From assembly GCF_002008225.1 (NCBI RefSeq), contig NZ_MRDH01000025.1, positions 1-64,000 on the forward strand: a DNA stretch of 64,000 bases. Direction: 5' to 3'. This DNA is from Agrobacterium salinitolerans. GTDB lineage: Bacteria > Pseudomonadota > Alphaproteobacteria > Rhizobiales > Rhizobiaceae. Positions 57,033-64,000 of this stretch are shown piece by piece (position 1 is the stretch's first letter; each line of letters begins with the position of its first letter). The notes under the pieces were generated by a model, which saw only the letters and a list, made by a program, of their open reading frames with translations, did not search any database and was not told the DNA's origin. The position numbers and the translations under genes are program-made.

Positions 57033-58834
57033 TTCGATTGCACCGGCTTTCGCTTGAACAGCCCCTTAATGTTATCGAACAGCTCGATCTTGGCGCCCTG
57101 GCGCTTCATGATGACGGCCTGCTGGGTGATGGAGAGCGTATTGTTCCATGCCCAGTAGATGACCAGACCGGCCGGGAAGGAGGCCAGCATGAAGGTGAAG
57201 ATCAGCGGCATCCAGTTGAAGATCATCGCCTGCGTCGGATCGGGGGGCGTCGGGTTCATGCGCATCTGCAGGAACATGGTGATGCCCATGACAAGCGGCC
57301 AGACACCGATCATCAGGAAGTGCGGCACGTCGTAGGGCAGAAGGCCGAACAGGTTGAACAGCGACGTCGGATCCGGCACGGAAAGGTCGTGGATCCAGCC
57401 GAAGAACGGCGCATGCCGCATTTCGATGGTGACGTAGATGACCTTGTAGAGCGCGAAGAAGACCGGGATCTGCAAAAGCATCGGCCAGCAGCCGGCGACC
57501 GGATTGATCTTCTCTTCCTTGTAGAGCTGCATCATCGCCTGCTGCATGGCCATGCGGTCATCGCCATGCTTGGCTTTCAGCTCTTCCATCTTCGGCTGCA
57601 CGCGCTTCATGTTCGCCATGGAGGCATATTGCTTGCTGGCGAGCGGGAAGAAGAGAGCCTTGACGACGATGGTGGTGAGCAGGATCGCCACGCCGAAATT
57701 GCCAAAATAACGGAAGAAGAAATCCATCAGTTTGAACATCGGCTTGGTGATGAAGTAGAACCAGCCCCAGTCGATCAGAAGGTCGAACTTCGGAATGGCG
57801 TAGGTCGTTTCGTAACGGTCGACCAGCGGCACTTCCTTGGCGCCGGCAAAGACGAGGCTCTTCAGCTCGATCGACTGGCCGGGCTCGACCGTCAGGGCAT
57901 CGCTCTTGAAGTCTGCCTGGTAGCTCGGCTGATTGCCGGTGATGTGCGAGTAGCGCGTCTCGAACGGTGTCGTCTGCGGCGGAACGATGGCCGCGGCCCA
58001 ATATTTGTCGGTGATGCCGAGCCAACCGCCGGTCGCCTTTGCAACTGTTACCGGCGCTTCTTCGACGTCCTTGTATTTTTCTTCCGTCAGGCTGCCATCC
58101 TTGCCGGAGACGCCGAGGAAACCTTCATGGATGACGAAGACCGGGGGAACCGCGGGCTTGTTGTTGCGCGTCACACGGCCATAGGTGGCGAAGGAGATCG
58201 CAGCCTGTCCCGGGTTTTCTACCTTGTCGGCCACCGAGATCATATAATGCTCGTCGATCGAAACCGTACGCGAGAAGATGACGCCCTTGGAATTGGTGTA
58301 GGTCAGCGTGACCGGAGTGGTTTCCGTCAGCTTGTCGCCGTTGGCAAGCGTCCAAACGGTGGTCGGGCCGGGCACGCCGCCGACGTCCTGTGCCGCAACG
58401 TAACCGAGTTCGGTGAAATAGCCCTCCTTGGTGTCGGAGGGCGAGAACAGCGTGATGATCGGGCTCGAGTCATCGACGGTCTCATGGTAGTCCTTGAGCC
58501 GGATGTCGTCGAAGCGGGCGCCGGTAAGGTTGATCGAGCCGGCGATGGCGTTGGTCTCGATGGCGACACGCTGGGTCTTTGCGATTGCCTCTTCGCGGGT
58601 CGCGGTGGCGGCGGCCTGCGGGGAGGATGCGGGCGGTGCGCCTTCAACGGCGGCCCCCGGTGCGGCGCCCGGCGCAGGCTGCTGTTGCTGCGTCGTTTGC
58701 TGCTGCGCCTGGCGGGCCTCTTCGGCGCGGCGCTGCTGCTCGATACGCGGATTCATGTAAAGGAATTGCCAGGCGAGGACGATGACAACCGAAAGGGCTA
58801 TCGCGATGAAGTAATTGCGGTTCTTTTCCATCAT
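57029..58834 (-). CDS. yidC: Membrane protein insertase YidC
   Basis: 601 residues. TM1 lies at about 6-24, then a Gln/Ala/Pro-rich linker (30-75), the large periplasmic P1 domain (to about 350), and five C-terminal helices with the Oxa1 core ([20 protein letters not shown], and the hydrophilic-groove Arg nearby). It inserts and folds inner-membrane proteins with or without SecYEG. It overlaps both neighbours, rnpA and engB, by 4 bases. Confidence 0.97.
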   Translation of the reverse strand: MMEKNRNYFIAIALSVVIVLAWQFLYMNPRIEQQRRAEEARQAQQQTTQQQQPAPGAAPGAAVEGAPPASSPQAAATATREEAIAKTQRVAIETNAIAGSINLTGARFDDIRLKDYHETVDDSSPIITLFSPSDTKEGYFTELGYVAAQDVGGVPGPTTVWTLANGDKLTETTPVTLTYTNSKGVIFSRTVSIDEHYMISVADKVENPGQAAISFATYGRVTRNNKPAVPPVFVIHEGFLGVSGKDGSLTEEKYKDVEEAPVTVAKATGGWLGITDKYWAAAIVPPQTTPFETRYSHITGNQPSYQADFKSDALTVEPGQSIELKSLVFAGAKEVPLVDRYETTYAIPKFDLLIDWGWFYFITKPMFKLMDFFFRYFGNFGVAILLTTIVVKALFFPLASKQYASMANMKRVQPKMEELKAKHGDDRMAMQQAMMQLYKEEKINPVAGCWPMLLQIPVFFALYKVIYVTIEMRHAPFFGWIHDLSVPDPTSLFNLFGLLPYDVPHFLMIGVWPLVMGITMFLQMRMNPTPPDPTQAMIFNWMPLIFTFMLASFPAGLVIYWAWNNTLSITQQAVIMKRQGAKIELFDNIKGLFKRKPVQSK

Positions 58835-59214
58835 TCTTTCCTGGAGCGGGTCTCCTGGGACCGTTTCGGTTTCGCCGTTCCTTCAATTCGCTCGTTAAGG
58901 AGAGACTGAAGTTTCGGGAAGGCTGTATCAAGCACGTCCCTGCGGGCGACAATCACATAGTCATGACCGGGCTTCATTGCGACCCCGGCAGAAAGCCTGA
59001 CGGCTTCCTTGAGACGGCGGCGCATGCGATTTCGCTCGACCGCGTTGCCTTGTCTTTTCGTTACGGTAAAACCGACGCGAGGCTCGGTTTCCGGGGCTTT
59101 CCGGTCAAGCACTTCCAGAAGAAAGCTGCCTCCCCGCCGTTTTTCTCCTGCCTGAACGGCAAGGAAATCCGACCGGTTTTTAAGCCGGCCGGGCAGTTTT
59201 CCTGTCTTACTCAT
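58831..59214 (-). CDS. rnpA: Ribonuclease P protein component
   Basis: 127 residues, basic. The signature [13 protein letters not shown] (about 61-73) and [14 protein letters not shown] are intact. With RNase P RNA (rnpB, not in the window) it matures tRNA 5' ends. It lies 36 bases after rpmH and overlaps yidC by 4 bases. ATG 59214 begins [20 protein letters not shown]. Confidence 0.95.
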   Translation of the reverse strand: MSKTGKLPGRLKNRSDFLAVQAGEKRRGGSFLLEVLDRKAPETEPRVGFTVTKRQGNAVERNRMRRRLKEAVRLSAGVAMKPGHDYVIVARRDVLDTAFPKLQSLLNERIEGTAKPKRSQETRSRKE

Positions 59215-59250
59215 GTGCCCGCGACTTTCACCGGGTCACAGAGACGGCAA

Positions 59251-59388
59251 TTAAGCCGAAAGACGAGCGCGGCCGCGCGCACGGCGGGCTGCGAGAACCT
59301 TGCGGCCGCCAGCGGTAGCCATACGGGCGCGGAAGCCATGACGACGCTTGCGGACGAGCTTGGACGGTTGGTAAGTACGCTTCGACAT
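59251..59388 (-). CDS. rpmH: 50S ribosomal protein L34
   Basis: 45 residues, very basic: starts [20 protein letters not shown] and ends with RGRARLSA. Near-universal sequence, so identification is secure despite the small size. First gene of the rpmH-rnpA-yidC-engB run. A well-formed sigma-70 promoter is about 120 bases upstream, and a tandem 10-base repeat lies in the leader. Confidence 0.98.
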   Translation of the reverse strand: MSKRTYQPSKLVRKRRHGFRARMATAGGRKVLAARRARGRARLSA

Positions 59389-59420
59389 TTATTTAATACC
59401 GCGGTGTGCGGCCCTTCTTG

Positions 59421-59440
59421 AATTTGCAATAATTTGCAAG
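59421..59440. repeat. Tandem 10-base repeat in the rpmH leader
   Basis: AATTTGCAA occurs twice with a 10-base period (59421-59429 and 59431-59439), separated by T. It lies between the rpmH promoter and start codon. It could be a binding site or chance in an AT-rich leader. Confidence 0.5.
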
Positions 59441-59505
59441 AGCGTTTCGTTTTTTGCACGGCTAACCCCGCCTGGGCGAGCTTTCAATGGCCGAGCGTGC
59501 GCGGC

Positions 59506-59534
59506 TTATAAGGGCATAGGCCGAGCAAAGTCAA
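59506..59534 (-). promoter_or_regulatory. Sigma-70 promoter for the rpmH operon
   Basis: Minus strand: TTGACT (59534-59529), 17 bases, TTATAA (59511-59506). This is the best-formed promoter in the window, fitting a strongly expressed ribosomal-protein operon. The leader is about 110 bases. Confidence 0.7.
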
Positions 59535-59739
59535 TTGCCGAAGGGGTTTTCGCGCTTCACCTTTTGCGGAAAACGCATCGCCATCTTCTTCGCCGACAGC
59601 CGATAGAGGCCAATTCCAGCGCGTCATCGGTAAAATCCGAAATTCTTTCTTAACGCGGCATTGATAAATCTTGTGACGCGAAAAGTTATGCCAGCTTCCC
59701 ATTTTCATCGCGCAGCTGGTTTTTGTTGGGGGAACGAAG

Positions 59740-61788
59740 TTGAGAATTCGCGGTCGTATCAATCTACTTGTCGGGCTGATGAGCCTTGTTGCCTGTACCA
59801 TTGGCGGGCTGTCCATCTATGCGATCAACGAATTCTGGGTTCGTTCGCATCATTTCGAGAAAGCCGCCGAAAGGGCTTATAAGGGAGAGGCGCTCAACCG
59901 ACTGGTGACGGCAGTCGTCATGGACGCGCGCGGTATCTATGCGGCCGCCGATGTGGCTGCGGCCACCCCCTTTGCTAACGGCATGGTGAAAAATCTCGAC
60001 GCCATGGAAAAGCTGATCGCTACTTGGGCCCCGCTGGTGCCGGCCGAGCAAAAAGCGAGTTTCGACAAGCTTGTCAGCCGATCCAAGGAGTTTCGGTCCT
60101 TCCGCTTGGAGACGGTCCGTCTCGGTAAGGAAGTCGGGCCCCAGGCGGCCAACCAGCAGGGTAATAACGAGGCTAACCGCACCAACCGCAAGGCTTATCA
60201 GGCGGAGATCGACAGTGTCGTGAAAAACGACCTTGCCGAACTCGAAGTCGTGAAGGCGGGGGTCGATTCTTTCAGCACCGCCATATTCTGGGTGATTGTC
60301 GCGGTGACGGTTGCAGGTGTCGGCGCGGGAGCGGCCTTCGGCCTGTATATGGGAACGCGGCAACTCAGCGCACCCATCCGCAGGGTTTCGCAGGTGATGA
60401 ATGCTGTGGCCGACGGAAATCTCGACGCCGCCGTCCCCTATCTCGGCCGCAACGATGAAATCGGCGAAATGGCCGCGGCCGTCGAGGTCTTCAAGAAAAA
60501 CGGCAGCGAAGTGCGCCGCATGAATGCGCAGGAAGCCGCCATGCGCGCCAAAAGCGACGATCTGCAGGCCGGCATGGCCATCGTCGTCGACGCTGCGGCC
60601 CAGGGCGATTTCAGCCGCCGCATCAACAAGGATTATGGCGACGACAACCTCAATCGTTTCGCCGCGACGATCAATTCGCTCCTCATCGGGGTCCATAATG
60701 GCGTGTCCGAGACCAGCCGCGTCATTGAAGGCCTTGCGCGGGGCGATCTGACGGAGAGAATGGATGGCGAGTTCCGCGGCGTTTTCGCCGAACTTCAGGT
60801 GAACGTCAACCAGACGCTGACCAAGCTGCGCGAGACGATGCGCGAAGTGCGCGGCAGCACGGAAGGCATCAGCGGCAACGCGAACGAATTGCGCTCGGCG
60901 GCCGATGACCTGTCGAAGCGGACGGAACAGCAGGCGGCGGCGCTGGAGGAAACCTCAGCCGCTCTGGATGAGATTACCGCCGTTGTTCGCAATTCGACCG
61001 ATCGTGCGCAGGAAGCCAGCGCCATGGTTGCCGAAACGAAGCAGAAGACGGAGGAGTCCGCCAATGTCGTGCGCGACGCCGTGTCCGCCATGGATCGTAT
61101 CGAGCATGCCTCGCGCGAAATCAGCCAGATCATCAACGTCATCGACGAAATCGCCTTCCAGACGAACCTGCTGGCGCTGAATGCCGGTGTGGAAGCCGCC
61201 CGTGCAGGCGAGGCGGGCAAGGGCTTTGCCGTCGTCGCTCAGGAGGTGCGAGAACTTGCGCAACGATCCGCAACCGCTGCGAAGGACATCAAGGCGCTGA
61301 TCACCAAATCGGGCGAGGAGGTTGGGCGCGGCGTATCGCTGGTGCAAAGAACTGGCGGCGCACTGAGCGAGATCGAGACCCGCGTTCTGGCAATCAACGA
61401 GCACATCCATTCGATCGCCACGGCCGCCAGGGAGCAGTCCACCGGCCTGCATGAGGTGAATACCGCCATCAACCAGATGGATCAGGTAACGCAGCGCAAC
61501 GCCGCCATGGTGGAGGAGACCTCGGCTGCAACCCATAAGCTGAGCAGCGAGGCCGACCATCTCGTGACGCTCGTGGCGCGCTTCAATGTCGGCGCGGAAA
61601 ATGTGCAGCGCAGCCCCCGCATCGAGCAGCCCGTGAGGCCGATGACGGTCTCCGCCGGACCGGTGGCGGTCTCCGGCAGGACACCGGCAGTGGCGTCTCC
61701 GGCCCGTAAATTGATGAACAGCGTCAGCCGCGCGCTCAATGCCCAGCCTGCGGCGGCACCCGCGCATGGCGACTGGCAGGAGTTTTAG
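59740..61788 (+). CDS. Methyl-accepting chemotaxis protein
   Basis: 682 residues from a TTG start with GGGGGAA upstream. TM1 is about 8-29 (LLVGLMSLVACTIGGLSIYA), a helical periplasmic domain (30-178) of four-helix-bundle type, TM2 about 181-206, then two HAMP-like segments (ISAP-type IRRVSQVMNAVADGNLDAAV and VIEGLARGDLTERMDGEFRG) and the signalling hairpin tip [20 protein letters not shown]. It ends in DWQEF, a CheR/CheB-tether-like pentapeptide. The ligand is unknown. Confidence 0.92.
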   Translation: MRIRGRINLLVGLMSLVACTIGGLSIYAINEFWVRSHHFEKAAERAYKGEALNRLVTAVVMDARGIYAAADVAAATPFANGMVKNLDAMEKLIATWAPLVPAEQKASFDKLVSRSKEFRSFRLETVRLGKEVGPQAANQQGNNEANRTNRKAYQAEIDSVVKNDLAELEVVKAGVDSFSTAIFWVIVAVTVAGVGAGAAFGLYMGTRQLSAPIRRVSQVMNAVADGNLDAAVPYLGRNDEIGEMAAAVEVFKKNGSEVRRMNAQEAAMRAKSDDLQAGMAIVVDAAAQGDFSRRINKDYGDDNLNRFAATINSLLIGVHNGVSETSRVIEGLARGDLTERMDGEFRGVFAELQVNVNQTLTKLRETMREVRGSTEGISGNANELRSAADDLSKRTEQQAAALEETSAALDEITAVVRNSTDRAQEASAMVAETKQKTEESANVVRDAVSAMDRIEHASREISQIINVIDEIAFQTNLLALNAGVEAARAGEAGKGFAVVAQEVRELAQRSATAAKDIKALITKSGEEVGRGVSLVQRTGGALSEIETRVLAINEHIHSIATAAREQSTGLHEVNTAINQMDQVTQRNAAMVEETSAATHKLSSEADHLVTLVARFNVGAENVQRSPRIEQPVRPMTVSAGPVAVSGRTPAVASPARKLMNSVSRALNAQPAAAPAHGDWQEF

Positions 61789-61824
61789 ACGACAAGCGGT
61801 CCGCTTCACACCGGCTCATTTTCG

Positions 61825-61856
61825 AACGCCGCCCCTGCCGGGCGGCGTTTGTTTTT
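61825..61856 (+). terminator. Rho-independent terminator after the chemoreceptor
   Basis: AACGCCGCCC and GGGCGGCGTT, perfect 10-base arms around CTGCC, followed by T-G-TTTTT. Confidence 0.85.
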
Positions 61857-61887
61857 CCGGCAATGAAAACCTTTATTTTGCAGTGCA

Positions 61888-61916
61888 TTGGAAAAATATC
61901 CATTAGGTCCTATTAT
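61888..61916 (+). promoter_or_regulatory. Candidate sigma-70 promoter for the sensor kinase
   Basis: TTGGAA (61888-61893), 17 bases, TATTAT (61911-61916). Leader of about 50 bases to ATG 61973. Confidence 0.55.
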
Positions 61917-61972
61917 CATCACTGCATATAAACCGAGCCGTTCCACGCAAGCAGCGGCGCGCATACAGGATC

Positions 61973-63457
61973 ATGGGCCCGGTGTTTTCTAAAGGCGTAG
62001 ACAGCTTGGACCGCACGCAAGACGATCGGGTGCATTGCATGCCGGGATTGACCGCCGGTCTTTCGGGGCGGTTGCTGTTGCTCACAGTCATCTTCGTGAT
62101 GATCGCCGAAGTGCTGATCTTCGTACCTTCCGTCGCCAATATGCGTCTTTCATGGTTGCGCGACCGTCTGAATACGGCTGCGGCCGCCGGGGCTGTCATC
62201 GACGGCCTGCAGGCTGAACTGCCGAGAAGCGTGCAGAACGACACGCTGATGGCAACCGGAGCGAAGCTTATCGCCCTGCGCAAGGACGGCACGTCGCGCT
62301 TGCTCGCCGTGGCGGAAACGCCGCCGGGCGTCGATGAGCAATATGATCTTTCCGACGTTTCGCAGGTGGCGGCGGTGCGGGACGCCTTTTCCACCCTGCT
62401 GTTCGGCGGCAACCGCATCATCCGCGTTTTCGACGTCGTCGGCGACAGCGACACGATCATCGAACTGGTGCTTGGCGAAAACAAGCTTAGGGCGGCAATG
62501 CTTGCTTATGCCCGCAACGTTTTCCTGATTTCCATCGTCCTGTCGCTGATCACCGCAGGCCTGATCTTCATCTCCATCAACCGCATCATGATCCGGCCCA
62601 TACGCCGGCTGACGCTCGGCATGCAGAACTTCTCCGAGGACCCGGGCAATCCCGAGCGGATTTTCGTACCTGATGAGGGAACGGATGAACTATCGGTTGC
62701 CGGCCGCCACCTCGCCGATATGCAGACCGAACTGCAGAAGACCCTGCGGCAGCAGAAGAACCTCGTGGATCTCGGCCTCGCGGTCTCGAAGATCAACCAC
62801 GACATGCGCAATATCCTCTCCTCCGCCCAGCTCATGTCAGACCGTCTGGTGGATGCCAAGGACCCGATGGTCAGGAGCTTCGCGCCGAAACTCTTGCGCA
62901 CCATCGACCGCGCCGTGGCCTATACCGGCGAGGTTCTGGCCTATGGCCAGGCGACCGAAGGCGCGCCGAAACGCAAGATGGTGCAGTTGAGCCTTCTGGT
63001 GCGGGATGTGCGCGATATTCTGGCGCTCGATCCGGATAGTGGCATCGAGTTTCAGGACAGCGTTCCCTCCGATCTCACGGTGGATGCGGATTCCGAGCAG
63101 CTCTTCCGGGTCATCCACAATCTCTGTCGCAATGCCGTTCAGGCCTTGCAATCCGATACCGCGAATGCCGGGCTTCGACACCTCTCCATCTCGGCCCAGA
63201 GGGCTGGCAGCGTCGTCAGCATCGTCATCGATGACAATGGACCGGGAATGCCGCGCAAGGCCAAGGAGAACCTGTTTTCCGCTTTCAGGGGTTCGGCCCG
63301 CTCCGGCGGCACGGGCCTCGGGCTGGTCATTGCCCGCGAACTCGTGCTTGCCCATGGCGGCACGATCGCGCTCGTCGAAAAGCCCGGTCCCGGCACGCAG
63401 TTCCGCATTGAGATCGCCGACCGCGCCGCTTCCGTACAGGCGGCTAGAACCGCCTGA
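61973..63457 (+). CDS. Sensor histidine kinase
   Basis: 494 residues. TM1 is about 30-52, a periplasmic sensor of roughly 125 residues (53-180), TM2 about 182-203, then a HAMP-like segment. The phospho-acceptor His276 is in SKINHDMRNILSS, an HDxRN-type box unlike the common HExR(T/N)P. N box IHNLCRNAVQAL and G boxes DDNGPGMP and GGTGLGLVIA are intact. No receiver domain and no response-regulator gene nearby, so it is an orphan kinase. Signal unknown. Confidence 0.9.
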   Translation: MGPVFSKGVDSLDRTQDDRVHCMPGLTAGLSGRLLLLTVIFVMIAEVLIFVPSVANMRLSWLRDRLNTAAAAGAVIDGLQAELPRSVQNDTLMATGAKLIALRKDGTSRLLAVAETPPGVDEQYDLSDVSQVAAVRDAFSTLLFGGNRIIRVFDVVGDSDTIIELVLGENKLRAAMLAYARNVFLISIVLSLITAGLIFISINRIMIRPIRRLTLGMQNFSEDPGNPERIFVPDEGTDELSVAGRHLADMQTELQKTLRQQKNLVDLGLAVSKINHDMRNILSSAQLMSDRLVDAKDPMVRSFAPKLLRTIDRAVAYTGEVLAYGQATEGAPKRKMVQLSLLVRDVRDILALDPDSGIEFQDSVPSDLTVDADSEQLFRVIHNLCRNAVQALQSDTANAGLRHLSISAQRAGSVVSIVIDDNGPGMPRKAKENLFSAFRGSARSGGTGLGLVIARELVLAHGGTIALVEKPGPGTQFRIEIADRAASVQAARTA

Positions 63458-63674
63458 AAAACCTGCTCCGCAGCGGGTTCGCACAATCGTTCTCCACACC
63501 CAAACGGACATGGTATCTGGCCCGTGGAAAATGATCCTCATGGAATTTCAAATAAAATCAATTAGATACATGAATTGCTGCGGAAAAATGACAATTTCGA
63601 AGCGAAATCGCTTGCATTCGGAATGAGGACGTTTTAGAGGATCGCCACGCCACCGGAAACGACCGGAACGGCAC

Positions 63675-63751
63675 GCACCCGTAGCTCAGCTGGATAGAGC
63701 ACCAGACTACGAATCTGGGGGTCAGGAGTTCGAATCTCTTCGGGTGCGCCA
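63675..63751 (+). tRNA. tRNA-Arg (anticodon ACG)
   Basis: A 77-base tRNA with encoded CCA. Acceptor GCACCCG pairs with CGGGTGC, the D arm is GCTC/GAGC, the anticodon stem CCAGA/TCTGG encloses loop CTACGAA (anticodon ACG, read as ICG after deamination), and the T loop is TTCGAAT. It reads CGU, CGC and CGA. Confidence 0.97.
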
Positions 63752-63915
63752 TTTCTCTTCCGATAAAATGAAGTCCTGAAACAATCGCTCTCACGCGCGA
63801 TATCGCTGGTATTGGCAACTCCTTCAGACGGATGCTTCGAGGCTCCGTAGGGCCGCGCGAATTCCGAACGTTCCGAATATGTGCTAAAATCACCCCTTCA
63901 TCAGCTGCGCCCGGG

Positions 63916-63984
63916 GTGAAAGCCGCGTTGGAAACGGACAAGGTGTTTGCGGATTCGATTCCGGAAAATTACGACCGCATGTGA
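63916..63984 (+). pseudogene. Truncated methyltransferase-like start at the window edge
   Basis: GTG 63916 opens 22 codons ending with VFADSIPENYDRM and then TGA. That segment resembles the N-terminal FAxSIPExYDRY stretch of rhizobial class I SAM methyltransferases. Another frame (ATT CTC GCC ... from 63984) continues with a hydrophobic stretch, which would fit a frameshift. The window ends at 64000, so this cannot be settled. Confidence 0.3.
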
Positions 63985-64000
63985 TTCTCGCCGCCGTTTA

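Larger units (their letters stand above)
59389..59739. other. Divergent regulatory region between rpmH and a chemoreceptor
   Basis: 351 bases without a gene. The left part is the rpmH leader and promoter (tandem AATTTGCAA words at 59421-59440; TTGACT/TTATAA promoter at 59534-59506). The right part (about 59540-59739) should hold the chemoreceptor promoter, but I see no convincing -35/-10 pair. GGGGGAA at about 59728-59735 is the likely ribosome-binding site. Confidence 0.6.

Noticed and set aside
57011-58909. 632-codon plus-strand frame opposite yidC
   Set aside because: Antisense to yidC, low-complexity product rich in Asp/Arg/His, no recognisable domain.
63460-63479. Terminator after the sensor kinase
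   Set aside because: AACCTGCT/AGCGGGTT can pair, but no T-run follows, so termination is not supported.
63675-63751. tRNA-Arg as an occupied integration site
   Set aside because: No repeat of the tRNA 3' end and no integrase within the 250 bases to the window end, so there is no direct support.
63558-63941. Minus-strand frame through tRNA-Arg containing AHPKRFELLTPRF
   Set aside because: This peptide is the well-known spurious translation of the antisense strand of tRNA-Arg.

Overview
The window looks like a stretch of core chromosome from an Agrobacterium (Rhizobiaceae, Alphaproteobacteria). Grounds: high-GC coding sequence, rhizobial protein signatures (OlsB/OlsA ornithine-lipid enzymes, a Mur-type Fur protein without CxxC motifs, a PraR-like regulator ahead of metK, IbpA followed by a DUF1150 protein), and a gene order I recognise as close to the circular chromosome of A. 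fabrum/tumefaciens. This identification rests on remembered protein families, not on a search. About 60 protein genes and one tRNA are packed with little non-coding space. I see no insertion sequence, prophage or CRISPR array.

Layout. 0.1-2.7 kb (minus): rph, rdgB, hemW. 2.8-4.7 kb (plus): hrcA and grpE. 4.8-10.0 kb (minus): lptC-lptA-lptB, rpoN, hpf, ptsN, i.e. lipopolysaccharide transport followed by the sigma-54/ribosome-hibernation/nitrogen-PTS module. 10.2-16.8 kb (plus): an S49 peptidase, ihfB, a LapA-like protein, two RNA methyltransferases, lspA and a hybrid histidine kinase. 16.9-28.0 kb (plus): olsB behind a candidate Pho box, mutS, glnD, murJ, a VOC protein, trpS, a universal stress protein and an NfuA-like protein. 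28.0-39.5 kb (plus): tsaB, rimI, mur, olsA, miaB, phoH, ybeY, a CorC/TlyC-like protein, lnt, praR, metK and trmB, covering tRNA modification, ribosome maturation, lipoprotein acylation and SAM supply. 39.6-41.7 kb (minus): rbsK and rmuC. 41.9-44.2 kb (plus): def, fmt, truA. 44.2-46.8 kb (minus): dapD, dapE and a membrane protein.

46.9-54.8 kb is more mixed and more accessory: a LOG-family protein, a Cache-type chemoreceptor, a nucleoside hydrolase, ibpA plus its DUF1150 partner, a secreted EF-hand protein, a HAD nucleotidase and a DMT exporter. 54.8-59.4 kb (minus) is the rpmH-rnpA-yidC-engB run with argB beyond it; an oppositely oriented orphan anti-sigma-like gene sits between engB and argB. 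59.7-63.5 kb (plus) has a second chemoreceptor and a sensor kinase. tRNA-Arg(ACG) follows at 63.7 kb, then a short, apparently broken methyltransferase-like start at the right edge.

Regulation visible in the DNA includes a Pho-box-like direct repeat ahead of olsB, a perfect 22-bp inverted repeat ahead of metK, two heat-shock-type promoter candidates of identical geometry (grpE, ibpA), several clear rho-independent terminators, and two copies of a rhizobial-type palindromic repeat placed immediately after metK and trmB. I found no convincing new multigene system. The most useful leads are those regulatory sites, the orphan anti-sigma gene and the pseudo-receiver in the hybrid kinase.
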